From NCBI RefSeq assembly GCF_001522545.3, contig NC_031799.1:47577659-47641658 (forward strand): DNA of 64,000 nt, read 5' to 3'. Below the pieces are notes generated by a model that saw only the letters and a program-made list of their open reading frames with translations, did not search any database and was not told the DNA's origin. Origin of the DNA: Parus major. Taxonomy: Eukaryota > Chordata > Aves > Passeriformes > Paridae. The position numbers and the translations under genes are program-made. Of the stretch, positions 47,613 to 59,700 are shown piece by piece; position 1 is the first letter of the stretch; each line of letters starts with the position of its first letter.

Positions 47613-50600
47613 TCACGACACTGTGCAAAATTCTTACTCATTTGTGTGGTAATATAATCACTGACAAAAAAAGAGTATACCAGAACTAGAATGATCACTC
47701 TGGTATTCTCCAGGAATTTAGAGAAGTTGATATTGTTTTCATAAATCAATGTATCCTGGAGCCTTGGTATTATATTTTAAGTGGTAAAAGATATCCCAAA
47801 CAAACAAGAAAATAAAAAAGTGAACAATTCCACCACTCCCCAAAACTCTAAAACAATGAAAAATCATAATTAGTTTAGAGTATAGGCTTGAAGCTCATTC
47901 ATTTCTATCCTATATGCACAAGGCAGCTGGTTGCACTAAGTGTAATTTCTTACAAAACTCCTCTTAAAAAAAGAAAAAATGAAAAAAATCAAAGAAAGTG
48001 TCTGTCTTCCATCTGACTTCCACCTTCCTTTAAAATTAAGTTTTCCTATCAAATTCATCTTTCCATTTTCTTTTTTTTTTTCCTAATGTATCACCTTGAT
48101 TTAAAAGTATTCATGGTTTGAAGCTTTTCACTGAGTACCTTACATTGCTTGCATTGCTGCTCAATTTATTTCACAGTTAAAGTGTAATTCTTCAGGTCAC
48201 ATTTTCATATACCCATCTTTTTTTCTATTTTCTCTCTATTTCACTGAACCCTAATCTCAAGATAATTAAAACAAATGTACATCCTTCTTATTTGTTCTGA
48301 TGAAGTACAGAAAGCCGTGAAATTCTTCTGAAAAGAAAGACCTGCTACAGTAACTTTATGAAACAAATTATTAAAAAAATTCCCACTTCTATGGAGAAAT
48401 ATATTTCCTCCTTTACTGGTTCATTCAGAGTATCTCAAATACATTTCAAAACTCTATCAAAGAACCAAACCAGATCAAAGCAAATGAAAATGTCCCAAGA
48501 GTTCAGGTATTTTGCCTTCTATTAGGAATTAGTCCTTTGCAAATGGAGAAATGCTCATACGTTTTTATCTCAGAATGTGTTATCTCACTTATCTCACAGG
48601 ACTGTTGCTTTTTTAAAATCCAACTATATTTTCTATAAAACTGCTGGTCCTCAATGGGTAAACCAAAGAGTTGATGCTCTGAACCCACCTTCGTTCTACC
48701 ACAAAAAAATTTTCCTTTTCTTTTATTAGAGGAGCTGTAACCAGTTCTCCTGAAGAGACATAAATTTAGCATAGCAGTAACTTAAAGATCACAAAGAAAA
48801 CTCCATTTTCTTTGACCTTTTCCTTAAATGCCATCACATAGCTCTTTTTACAGCTATACTTCAAAAGACAACATAATGATTAGGAAGATTTCTCACAATA
48901 CTTTGGGAAAAGAACTTCCTTATGTAGCTATTTATGATAGAATTCTATAATTATAGTTATTTTTATAATTATTATAGTTATAATTGTGTGTATTGTTATT
49001 TTACTACTATAGTTAATATTAGACAGTACTATTATAGAATTTTGTCATAGGAATGTAATATTATGTCACCAAACATGATCTAGTACTTGCAATGAGCAGT
49101 TAGATCAGTATGTGGAAAATCTGGCCATCCTTTAGTACCTTTTCCCTTCCCGGGGCTGAATGGGAACCCTCTGATCCCAAAACTGGAAGAAAGCAGAATA
49201 GAGAATTTTTGTCTAGATAGATGTACATTTTTTTTCCTCTTTACACAATTTTTTCTCTCCTCTTCTCTTTGAATTATATGAAGATACTTTTCAAAAAGGA
49301 AAGGGAAGATAAATATTAGGAAATCATCCTGAGACAGTCTGGAACTCAGAGGCTGAAGACAAACAGTACCAATGAAAGACACAAGATGCTGTACTTTTTT
49401 TTTTTTTCTTCTCATTATTAATTGGAACATTTTAGGGAGTGTTCTGGAATATGTAAAATATAAGCACTTAGTTAAAAGGAAAGTAAAAGAGAATAAATTA
49501 TTTTGATTTCTTACTTCTTATTCTTTCTCTTTTGTATTAAGAATTTCTGTAAAATAAGACACACAATGCTCAGATCTGTGTGGAATGTCAGGTGTGGAAT
49601 TCTCTCAGCACTCATGCTGGATAATGTGTTGATTACCTTTAGGGGTTGACATGGGTTGTATGGGGGCACCCTTGGAGATGTGTTTGTCAAACACCTATGA
49701 AGAGATGTAATAAAAGTATGCAACTTTACTTGAAAGAACAAGTTTTCCTGACTACTGCAGCTCTTAAACTTATGGCTAACATTATTGCCACAAAGGATTA
49801 TATTTAGAAAAGAGAGTAAAACCAATACAAGCTTGATTGCAGAGCCTGTGTTGATTGCCTAAAGGTTTGCATTAAAAAAGAAGCAGTAAGAAAAAAAGGT
49901 CAGATATTTCATGCTATCTTTAACTGTTCTATTTGTCAGAAGGAAGTATAAACTTTTGTTTTGCACAAAAATCGGAAGCAATAGAAAATGTCTGATTCAT
50001 GTGGAAAATGTTGTGTTGCTGAAAATACCCAATGCTCTCAGCTTGTTTTTTGAGTATTATTTGATGCTTTTGGTAGATGTAAACCAGAGGAATTTTTCTT
50101 AGTACTGAATCAGTTTACAGCAGATGTGATTTTTTATCCTTCTCTTTAATTCCATCAAAGACACATTCACACACCCTGTCCTTGTGCATGTTATGAAGAA
50201 CTTCATTTTTCCTATGCCTTATCTGCACTTCAGTTGTTCAATGTGTGTTTTAGACAAAATATTACAAGGAGGCATCGATGTACAGAATGGGTAGAAAGTA
50301 TTTGATGTTAGTTCATTTTTTCTTTAGAATAGACCTAATTATTTACTTCAGAGTACTCTGTACATGTCAGTAAATTATAGTAACACTCAAAGTACTTTCA
50401 TATGCTTCTACTTTACACACAGTTAAGCTTATTTAGACAAAAGGTTATGCAACTACCTTTTGTTATGAAGCAAGTCACCTGCCAAAACTGCAAGTGGAAT
50501 GCAATCCTTCTTCTGGCTCACAAGTGCTTGCTGCTGTCTTTCATTACAGTTTGTTTTTTGTTTTTTTTTAATTTTCTTCCTTCTGTTAATTGCTTTACTT

Positions 50601-53600
50601 CAGCATGTCTTTTTCTTCCCTTTCTTCTCTAAATCCCAGTAGCTCAGAGAGGTGAGTAGATAAGTCAGAGGAATAGCAGAAAACAGGGGGGAAAATCCAA
50701 AAGGACTTATAAGGATGACAATCCTGTATGCTCAGATATAAAGGCAGTATTTGTAATGTTGACAGATTAATTTTTTTATATATTAAAAAGGGCAATTTTT
50801 TTTAAATGAAAGAGGAGTTAGTTTGATTTTCTAAAAATTATTTCTGATTTTTTAGTTATGTTTTTGTTTCTTTAACTGATTTAAGAACTAAATTTCTTAT
50901 TTAAACTTTCCCTTTAGTTTATACACACCAACTGTTTTTGGCACAAGAGTAAATGAAAGAATTTTAAATGCATCTTAATTAAATAACTCTGTAGCTGATC
51001 CCTAGATATAAACATGTTGCTGTAGTAATGATAAAGGTGAAATCCCATTAGAAAAGACAATAAGTCAAGTAAACATTTTTGAAGAAAAGAAAGTTTGTTT
51101 CATAAAACATGATCTACATTGATAAATGATTTGAATATACTAGACAGAAGAGTTTTTCAGGATTAAGAAAACTAGTTCTAGGTCTTCTGTCTAGAACAAA
51201 ATAACTAAAGTTTAATTTTTAGTTCTGTTGAAACATCTTGGCTTATGGCATAACAAATTGTGCAAAGGGGAATAGACTCTCCAACAAGCCTGTAACACTG
51301 ATTGCGCATACTACATGTTTTCCTTCTGATGTTTTGCGGTTGTGTTAACTCTGATAGAATTTTAAAACTGAAGAGCTGAAATAAAGATTCAGGGGAAGTT
51401 ACAAAATAGACGTGTTATAGAAAGAAGTGTTCTGGGTAGAATTACACACATCCTGAGCTTCATTCATGAAGGATAAAAAAGATTTCATCTTGGCCTGGGA
51501 CTGGGATTTTAAATCCTTGATTGAATCCAGTTGTCAAATGCCACTCTTCACTTTACAGACCTGCACCTCCTGGACCCTGTTCTGAATAAATTAAAACGAA
51601 AATACAAGTTTGAACTCTACCATTAGCTCAGCAAAATAAAAGGCTATGTTAAAATCAGGGAATAGATGAAGAACAGCCTCCAGTGTGAGATACTGCTGGT
51701 ATTCTCTGTTGTAATTTGGCTTTGAATATGTACATAGGCTTGATCTGGTCTATCCAAACATCATGAAGAAAAGATAATTCCAGAATGAATTTAGAGACCA
51801 TGCATGTGTACTTTACAATATATGGCATGAACTAAATTCAGGGAAAGTAGGAAATCCAGCAATTATTTTCTTCTGATGATAGGACCCCCCTTCCTACCTG
51901 CCGAAATACATGTGTGTGTGTGTGTGTGTGTGTGTCTATGTGAAAGAGATAAACTAGGAGTGGACATTATATTTCCAGCAAGGAAAGACAGCAAGGGCTG
52001 TTGCATGGCATATATATTTTCCCAATATATTTCCCATAACAGCAGTCTGCCTTCAGTTATTCTCGACCTACATTTTGTCTGACAGTTTCTCTTCAGAAAT
52101 GTAGGCCTGGAAAAGCAAAAGAATGTATTTCTAGTAGGTGTGAAGAGTTCCTCTTGGCCAGAGTAACCAGTGGATGTCAGAACAGGAGCTTTCCCCTTCA
52201 TTCAGAAGTGACCATGATAAAGGATGCTTACAAGACCATCTAGGAAAACAAGCTTTGTTCTTAGGTGGAGAGCATATTCTCCAGTGAAATCCTTACTGCA
52301 ATAAGGCAATTACATATTTCTCATGGAACAAAGATACTTTAAATCCCTTCAACCTAGTAAGTTAGTTCATCTCAGTTTGGGGAAAGTCTCAAACAAAAGA
52401 CAATGCAGAAAGACAAGGAGTAATTTTTTAGTCTCTGTCTTCTCAAACATAGTATAACTTACTGGGGAATTATATAGCCAGGAGAAGTAAAAGTTGTAAC
52501 ACGTCAGAAACAGATAGGCACTGAATGAATAATGGGGATGCTAGTAGGTTTTTATGGCTCCTCATAGTCTATTTAATGTGAAAATGTTTAAAGGAGGTGA
52601 ATTCCAGCTATATCTTCTGACAACCGGATGAAATACAGGTTCAAAATATTTTATTTTCTTTAGGCCAAGCAGTCACCTGACTTTGTATCCAGTGTAAAGG
52701 CTCTCAGAAAATGACAAAGAATATCACTTATCAGTAATTCACTATTCTCATCTGTTTACATATATATAGAAGTGTAGCTCCTTCTCAGAATGGGCGTACC
52801 CCCCCTTATCAGACACATGCAGCAGAAAAGCCTACAAACCTTTCAAAAAGCTTGCAACTGCAGAGGAATCCTTATTGGCATTTTCTGCATGGAGTCCTGA
52901 CATGATTTTTAGTGTAATTTTAGACTAACAGTTTTGCAGAGACATCAGAAGCTGGAGCAATCTCTTCAGGCTGGTTTATAGCACTGACAATTTTCCTGCA
53001 TCTGTGACAATTCACTACACATTGACTCAGATGCTTTGTCCACCACCCCACTGCTGGGATAAATCACCCTCTAGGCTAGGATGTAAGAAGGAAGCAGACT
53101 ATTTCCAGAACAGACTTAAGGTAGTTTCAGCTACATTAATTTAACACAACCACTCCCACAATGTCCCCTTCAGCTTCCTTCTTGTTTACAAATATTTGAG
53201 TTCAGTTCTCATTTATTTTGTTTTGAAACAAGCATTCTATCTGCAGGGATAGTTATTTCTCTGTGCTGTCAGCTGGTGGTCAGACACATTGAGAGTCTTT
53301 CTAAAACTCTAAATCTACCTGTCCTGCCTGTGATGTAAAGCCAGAAACATCACTGACATAAGCAGCAGGGAGATGTGCCAATACATCATAAATAAATACT
53401 GTGAAAGCTCTGCTGCTGTCAGACTGGGTATCGTGCATGCTCTCAGCACTCTGATATACTTCAACTGAAAAAAAAAAACAACACTTTCTTCTCAGGCAAA
53501 CTATAAGGTTTTTAAAAAAAAAATAAAAGTGCCTGAAAATTTTGATAGGAATTCCCCTTTTGGTGAGTCTTTCAAGTGGAGACACGTTGTCTCTCATGTA

Positions 53601-53644
53601 GTTCTCAGTCAGGAACCTCATTACTTTCAGCAGTCTGTTAAATG
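47613..53644. other. AT-rich non-coding stretch, no gene recognised
   Basis: The stretch holds AT-rich low complexity at about 48940-49036, a T run at 49394-49407, a TG microsatellite at 51911-51935 and A-rich runs at 53468-53525. Open frames are short and unrecognised. Confidence 0.6.
51911..51935. repeat. (TG)12 microsatellite
   Basis: Twelve TG units without interruption, flanked by ACA and CTATG. Probably length-polymorphic. Confidence 0.95.
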
Positions 53645-54069
53645 TTGTATTAACATTTTCTGATATGCTGAAGTCCTGGGTTTTGGGTTTGTACTGAACA
53701 CAGGGTTGATATTACAGACATGTCTTAGTCATTGCTGAGCAGGGATTACACAGAGCCAAATCCTTTTCTGCTTTTCATATTGCCAAGCTAGAGATGAAGG
53801 TTGAGTGCATGGGAAGCTGGGATGAGACACAACTACGACAGATGACCCCAACTGACTTAAGAGATATTCCAGAATGTATGATATTGACTAGGGGCAAAGA
53901 GAGAAGAAGAACTGGGGAATGTTTGGAGTTATGGAGGTTGCCATTACAAGTAAATATTACGCATAATGGAACACATTCCTTGAGACGACTGAACACTTAC
54001 CAGTCTATGGCAAGTGGTGAATGAATGTATTATTTCACTCTGCTTGTGTGTGCAGCGTTTGCTGTCCCT

Positions 54070-54075
54070 AATAAA
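54070..54075 (+). terminator. Polyadenylation signal in the second ERVL-type LTR
   Basis: AATAAA in the context CCCTAATAAACTGTCTC, the conserved position in this LTR type. The tandem duplication starts six bases further on. Confidence 0.65.
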
Positions 54076-54080
54076 CTGTC

Positions 54081-54174
54081 TCAGGCTCAAGTTGCAAATT
54101 TTCTCACTTTACTCTTCTGATTCTCCCTCAGGCTCAAGTTGCAAATTTTCTCACTTTACTCTTCTGATTCTCCC
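54081..54174 (+). repeat. 47-base perfect tandem duplication inside the LTR
   Basis: Copy one is 54081-54127 and copy two is 54128-54174, with no difference between them. The unit begins TCAGGCTCAAGTTGC and ends CTTCTGATTCTCCC. It covers the region just after the polyadenylation signal, at the R/U5 border. Perfect identity in an otherwise diverged LTR means the duplication is recent, or was corrected recently. Confidence 0.97.
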
Positions 54175-54248
54175 TCTGGTCTTGCTGGTGTGGGAGTGAG
54201 GCAGTATATGTGTGGGGTTTGGTTGCTGGATGAGGCGAAACCATGACA

Positions 54249-55349
54249 CCTTCCCTTTCCCATGACAGCCCCACGGAGACTTCTGACTACCTGACAAGTG
54301 GAAGGATACACATGCCTTGCAGAGAAGGCTTTGGCATTCGTGGTTGGTTCAGGGAGTACCAGAGGCTGCACTGTCACATGGAAGACTCCAGTGCTGGCAT
54401 CATGAGTCCTGCAGCTCCATCTTCACTCATAGCTTCTTTCATATTCATCCTAACTATGGTGGCATAGAATTTTATCCAAGAAATAAGAGTTTTTGCAAGA
54501 AAGAAACCTGAGGGTGTCCTGAACTTGCTGTCAGAACAAGGAATTTGTGGAAAATTGATTTGCAGAAGGACAGTATTCCTGGTTTTGTTGTACATCCTAT
54601 CTCTATCCCTTTGTCTGGGAAAATCCCAAATCTGCCCAGGACAGTAACCAATTTTTCAGTGAGGAAAGGTGAAAATCCTGGGTGTATTTGCTGAAGACCA
54701 GTCCAACTGTTTTTAATGCAGCATTTCTTGGGAATGAGGTAGATGATCTGCAACATTAAGGCATAGTTAAAAATTAAGAATTTTAGGGGACTTGGTTCAT
54801 GTATTTGTGATGTGTCAAGTTTACTGAGAGTTTATATAGTAGAAACTGTATGGGCAATTGGTATGAAAGTCAGTGTAAGAGAAAATGGGAAATCCTCAGC
54901 TCATGTTTATCCCCTAATTTCACTGATTTATTAATAATAATCTCCAGCATTTTTGTCACAACCTTCAAACACAGAATTCAAAATTGAGCTGCAAACACTA
55001 ATTGAGTTTCAGGGTACCCATAAAACATAAAGTGATCAAACTTCAAATTCTGTACTTTTATGAACATTGTATATGAACTGACAGGAGAAGGAAAAAGCTT
55101 GTGTTGCTTTCCTGTTTCCTCTTTTGTGACAAAAAGTTGAAATTTAGCCATGACAAGGCCTTTTATATTTTATTATTAGAAAAAAAATATGAAACAGGTG
55201 AATAATAGTTGTGCTAATATTGTCTCTAATTGCAGTGTTACTATGATAGTTTAGATTCCAAGACTACAGCTCTTTCGCTGTTATTCATGAACTGAAAGCC
55301 AGAGTTCTTTTTAAATAATCTTGTGATAATCTGTCAAACATCTTCTCAT
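54249..55349. other. Spacer between two LTRs, nature unknown
   Basis: About 1.1 kb without recognised genes. It could be remains of an internal retroviral region, the divergent left part of the next LTR, or unique DNA. Short open frames on both strands have no recognisable motif. TGTGTCAAGTTTA at 54811 resembles an inverted form of the end of the next LTR, which is suggestive only. Confidence 0.4.
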
Positions 55350-55554
55350 AGGGTGACTTTACCTTTAAGGTGGTTTTGGGAGCTAAGGAAGTTGAATCTG
55401 CTGGTGACTGATGGGAATCTTTCCTCCTGACCAATTATTGGTCATTTCTAAGAATTGACAGCAGTTTTAACCATTGAAAAGTGAGATCAACTTGTGAACA
55501 CCCCTTTAAACTGTAAAGCCAGAGTTCTCTTGTTCTCTTTGTTTCCTGGCTGTG

Positions 55555-55740
55555 AAAGGTAACAGAGCTCTGGCCTCCCGTTCCCTGCCCAGGCCATGCG
55601 GCCCGGGCTGGGCTGGGCTGGGCCCAGCGGCTCCTGGCCGGGAGATGGAGCCTGCGGGGCTTGCCCCGGGCTCTGGCCGGGCCAGGCCGGTCCCTGGCTC
55701 GGCTGCAGTTTTTGCTGGGACTGAATTCACCACAGACTGC
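55555..55740. other. CpG-rich GC block
   Basis: A stretch of about 190 bases with several CpG, CCCGGG and GGCCGGG words and three GGGCT repeats (GGGCTGGGCTGGGCTGGGC). It stands out from its AT-rich surroundings. It lies inside the probable LTR, in what would be the U3 region, so it could bind Sp1-like factors. It is much smaller than a typical gene CpG island. Confidence 0.75.
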
Positions 55741-56610
55741 CCAGGAAAGAAAGAAAAAGCTCTTGAGCTGCGGCAGGCTGAGACACTGACCACACTCTCC
55801 AGAGCAGCCATGAAGAATCTTCCATCGCAGACAGCTCCAGCTGCTGCTCCAGCAGAGATCACAGAACCATCTACAAAAGCCTGGGCAAGATTTTAACCCT
55901 TTCATTACCCAGATGAGACTTGCAGATTAATCATTTTATCCAGACAGAGAAAAAGAGAGTAATCAACATGTAAAGAGACTTTATAAACTATCAGTGACAG
56001 TAAAGAAAAGAATTAGGCTTCAGAAAAGGTAGAGAATAAGGAGATGCTTTAAAAGCTGAAATACCTTTCTGTTGAGGCTATGGAAATGGGCAATAAAGTC
56101 TTGAAAAAACTCCTTTAATTCATGACAGAGTATCTAGGGAGGAATAGAGTGTTCAAAGTGTAAATTTTGAGTAAAAAGTAGAGTAATTGTGATGCAGTGA
56201 GGTGCTGGAACACGGTGAAGTGAAAATCTGAGGCCTTGGGAGGCAATGAGAAAACTGTTTTCTAGTGAAGTTCACAGAGACAGATGAAGAAGACTTTTGC
56301 CTTTGAATAACTCATCCTTAAAATGACATCCCTAGACTCATGGCCCATACACACCTCAGAGTGATGTGAAATGGGAGGAGTGAGCTCTGATGACAGCATT
56401 TCTGGGCAGATGGCATCAGGACAATAGAAAACTATAACAGAAATAGTTTTCTTGTGAGAAACTCCATAAATTAACAGAAAGAGACTTCTGCTTCTCTACA
56501 AAGACTGATGAAAAGACTCTAGCAGGAATTGGGACTGTTTTAAACACCGAAGTTCCAAAGTTTTTGTCTCTATGTTGTCAAGTGAACAAAAGAATGGTGG
56601 GTAGTAGGGG

Positions 56611-56618
56611 ATAAAAAG
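56611..56618 (+). promoter_or_regulatory. TATA-like box of the long LTR
   Basis: ATAAAAAG in the context GGGGATAAAAAGGGTT, 54 bases before the polyadenylation signal. The spacing fits a short R region. Confidence 0.45.
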
Positions 56619-56664
56619 GGTTTTCTGGAAGTTTATTCTGGTGTTCTTATTCTTGTAGTTTGTT

Positions 56665-56670
56665 AATAAA
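56665..56670 (+). terminator. Polyadenylation signal of the long LTR
   Basis: AATAAA in the context TTTGTTAATAAACTTTC, followed by T-rich sequence and a TTTTGCTCTTGTTCT word. This is the typical R/U5 arrangement. Confidence 0.6.
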
Positions 56671-56783
56671 CTTTCTTTATTCCTTTTAAGTTTTAAGCCT
56701 GTTTTGCTCTTGTTCTAATCCATATCTCACAGCAAAAAACATAAGTAATTTTTTATTAGTTACTGGTTTAAAACCGCGACACA

Positions 56784-59700
56784 TCTGTTTGTAGATACCT
56801 TATATTATCTCTGCAAGTGCAGCTTCTCACTCAAAAGAGAGCAGCTGTCAATAGGAAACTTAAGAGTGTGAAGCATGGAGGACATGAAAAGCAATCCCTA
56901 GAATGAAAGAGGTGCAAAAAGCCCAGGAGAGAGCCCTTCAGGCAAAGAGCAACTTATTGACATAATAGGAAAGTTACAGAGGGGGAAGTTTTGATAGCAA
57001 AAGGTAATGACAGAGGAGGCTAGGAGAAGAAGAGAGGTTACAAAATGAATGTTTGAGATTTTTTTTCTGTAAGTATTCAGGATATGGTTTCTGCTCAAAA
57101 GTTTAAATTTTACTGTGAAACAACTTGAGGAAAGAAAATTCAGTATTGACTCTCCATTGCTAGAATATGAGCTTCTTTACATATGTGATACATGTATCTT
57201 ATTTCCTTCATTTTTCTTATTAGACACCATTATTTTCAATAAAAGTTTCCTGTGTACCAGTGTCCCGTCTGTAGTAACAATGCTATTTAATATTTCAATT
57301 TACGTATCAATGACGTATCAAGTACATTTAGATCTACTTATCTTTAAATTCTTCCAAGTTTTTTTTTTATCTTTTCTTTCCTTTCCTTTTTTGATTTTTT
57401 CAGGAAACATCTCTAAGAAATTTCATGTAAGCTTTTGGCCAGGGATTGACTTTCTTTGATCTAATCTTGAGGCACCAAGAGAACAAGTTACAATGATACG
57501 AGGTGCTCTCATGGGTATGGATACTTGAACCCATCGTTTCAATTATTTTAAGTGCATCCACTCTTTTATAATTTCCTTTCTTTTTCAACTAATGTCTTGT
57601 CAACTGCCATCTCAAATTAATCCCTTTTTGACTAACAGATGAAATAAGTGCCTCTTCTGTGACTACTTTTCAAATATCGTAATAATAAAATTTGATATGT
57701 TTTTCTTTCTTTTAAAAATATGAATTCCAAATGTTTTCTTTCCAAGAGGTGTTAGACATACTTTGATGAAACAAATTCTATTACAGTAACCCTTTGAAAG
57801 GCAAAAATAGAATGAAAACACAAGATACTACTCTGAGCATGAAATCTGGAGCCATTAAGTACATAAAACTAAGAAGAACTTGTGTTAACCATAGTTGACA
57901 CTAATTTTATAACATACAAACAGGATCATGTTATTCTAATAGTTTGTGATAGTCACAAAGCATAGAGTTTTAAGAGTATGATTTCTGTGTGTTGGTGGTA
58001 GATTTAAGCACCACTTTTAAAGCAACTTAACTAATAGTTCATGCATCTGTTTGAAATATAGTCCTCTTAATGAAGTATCATGTAGCCACCGATGAGGCTG
58101 TAGTTGAGAAGCAGATTGCTTTTTGCTACCTCTTCAGAATCACCCCTGTAGGGAGAGCAACCGTGAATCAAGTAGTCTAAATGTTTTACCTCATTTGCTG
58201 AGAGCACTAAATGCCATTGTTTAAAACAATGAGGAGAGAAGATAAAAGCCAGATGTGGTCTTTGTACCACATCTTTAAGCAATGCTCATTCATGTTGTAT
58301 ATATTACTTTATATACAATTTATTATGTATACAGACAATATTCACACCCAAGTCCACAGCAGTAGAAGACAGAAGAAGGAATAAACCCAATACATATGTG
58401 TCCTATGGAGAAGCTCAGATCATCAGCACGTTTTGACTTCTTCAATAAAAAGCTGAGCAAATCAGTCTTGATTTGGAAAAGAAGTATTTTACCAGTCTAC
58501 ATGTTTGAATGTGAAGGTTTTGAAATAACTTATGTATTAGTGTAAATGTGCAGACAACTAACACAATTTTTCTGGTTCTCATAAACACACCTGGCGTGCA
58601 AGGAACCAGTAATAGGAAGTCTTTTCTATATAGATACAAGGAAATGTGAATAGGAGAGGGAATATGTAAGAGGACAAGCTGTTCTGAATGTTGGCATGCT
58701 CTTTATAGCATTTTTTATAGCCAGATGAAAATGAATCTGGCATGGTTTAATACAAAACAGTGATGGAACTGCATTTGAGTGAGCAGGAAAGCCTTTCACT
58801 TGCTGGTATGCTGTTACAGCTGAGTTTTATTAGAAAAATGAGTGTAAAATGGAAGTTAAAGTCACCTTTCCCAAAACTGTTAGTATAAAGAAGTGTAAGT
58901 TATCTATTCTGCAATGATGAAAAAGAAGGATTTATTAATGACATACTTTCTTGCATCTTACTCCTCAAGTAAATGATATTGCAATGGGAATAGTATATTT
59001 CCAAGGTATTTTTACCAACACAGAACTGCAGACTCAGAAAAATTTGCACCTAACTTGGTGTAAAATGTGCAAGTTTTTCCAGTCTTACGTCCATAAAAAA
59101 ATATCTTGTGTGTGCAAGCGCTTTTAAAATTTATTTTAGAATTATATAAATTATACCATTAATAATTTTAATTAATAATTAATAAATTAGCTAATATTTT
59201 ATTAATTAGTATAAACAATAGACAGTAATAACTATTAATATATAATTACTAATATATTATTACTATAGTTAATATAATCAATATTTTTAATATTTTTAAA
59301 CACTAGGAGTTCTGGCTTTCGTAGTAACACTGTAATCAAATAGGTCTTGTTCTGCATGACTAGACCATTATGAGTTTGTTTTCGGAATATTTTAGGATAC
59401 ACAAACTGTATCCCATGCATTCTGTAACCCCCTAGTGTAATGTCACTGTGGATTTTGGTGTTTGTGTACTAAATACATAAGCTGAAAGTTCAGCTTCATT
59501 GCAGAGCAAAGGGTGCATGGAACAGATGCAGGAAAAGTATTACAACATACTGTCAAAAGACACTGTACACAAAGCAATAGATGTGGTCAGAGGGTTGAGA
59601 CATATCTGTAGGCTTTGATTGTGTTTGTCACTAAGTATTGGCTTTGCAGATCAGAGGTCTTGGTTACTTCTGATTTACACTTTGTATGAAAATAATCAGC

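Larger units (their letters stand above)
53645..54248 (+). mobile_element. LTR of the same ERVL-like type, diverged
   Basis: The order of words matches the LTR at 32551 and its family: TTTTGGGTTTGTACTGAACA, TTGCTGAGCAGGGATTACAC, CAGATGACCCCAACTGAC, AGTGGTGAATGAATGT, AATAAACTGTCTC, TTTTCTCACTTTACTCTTC and, at the end, GCGAAACCATGACA. The first 50 bases are diverged, so the left edge is approximate. The TATA region seen in the other copy (GCATATAAA) is gone. A 47-base tandem duplication lies after the polyadenylation signal. No retroviral gene is recognised beside it. Confidence 0.83.
55350..56783 (+). mobile_element. Probable long LTR with a CpG-rich block
   Basis: The right part has the layout of an LTR: a TATA-like ATAAAAAG at 56611, an AATAAA at 56665 followed by T-rich sequence, and a terminal GGTTTAAAACCGCGACACA that ends in CA at 56783. 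The left part holds a GC-rich, CpG-rich block (about 55555-55740) in an otherwise AT-rich region. The end ACCGCGACACA resembles ERVL-type LTR ends, so an endogenous retrovirus origin is likely. The left edge is uncertain; 55330-55370 is a guess. No retroviral gene is recognised beside it. The overlapping open frames in the GC-rich block are compositional. Confidence 0.65.

Noticed and set aside
54014..54199. Open frame with an internal repeated peptide
   Set aside because: The apparent peptide repeat is the translation of the 47-base DNA duplication in two frames, within LTR sequence.
55435..55905. Three overlapping open frames of 114-156 codons on both strands
   Set aside because: They lie on the CpG-rich block of the long LTR, where stop codons are rare because of GC content. 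The translations are proline-, alanine- and arginine-rich with no motif, and both strands are open at once.
58216..58274. Two small hairpins considered as a structured RNA
   Set aside because: Stems of 7 and 9 bases are too short for a microRNA precursor, and the surroundings do not extend the pairing.
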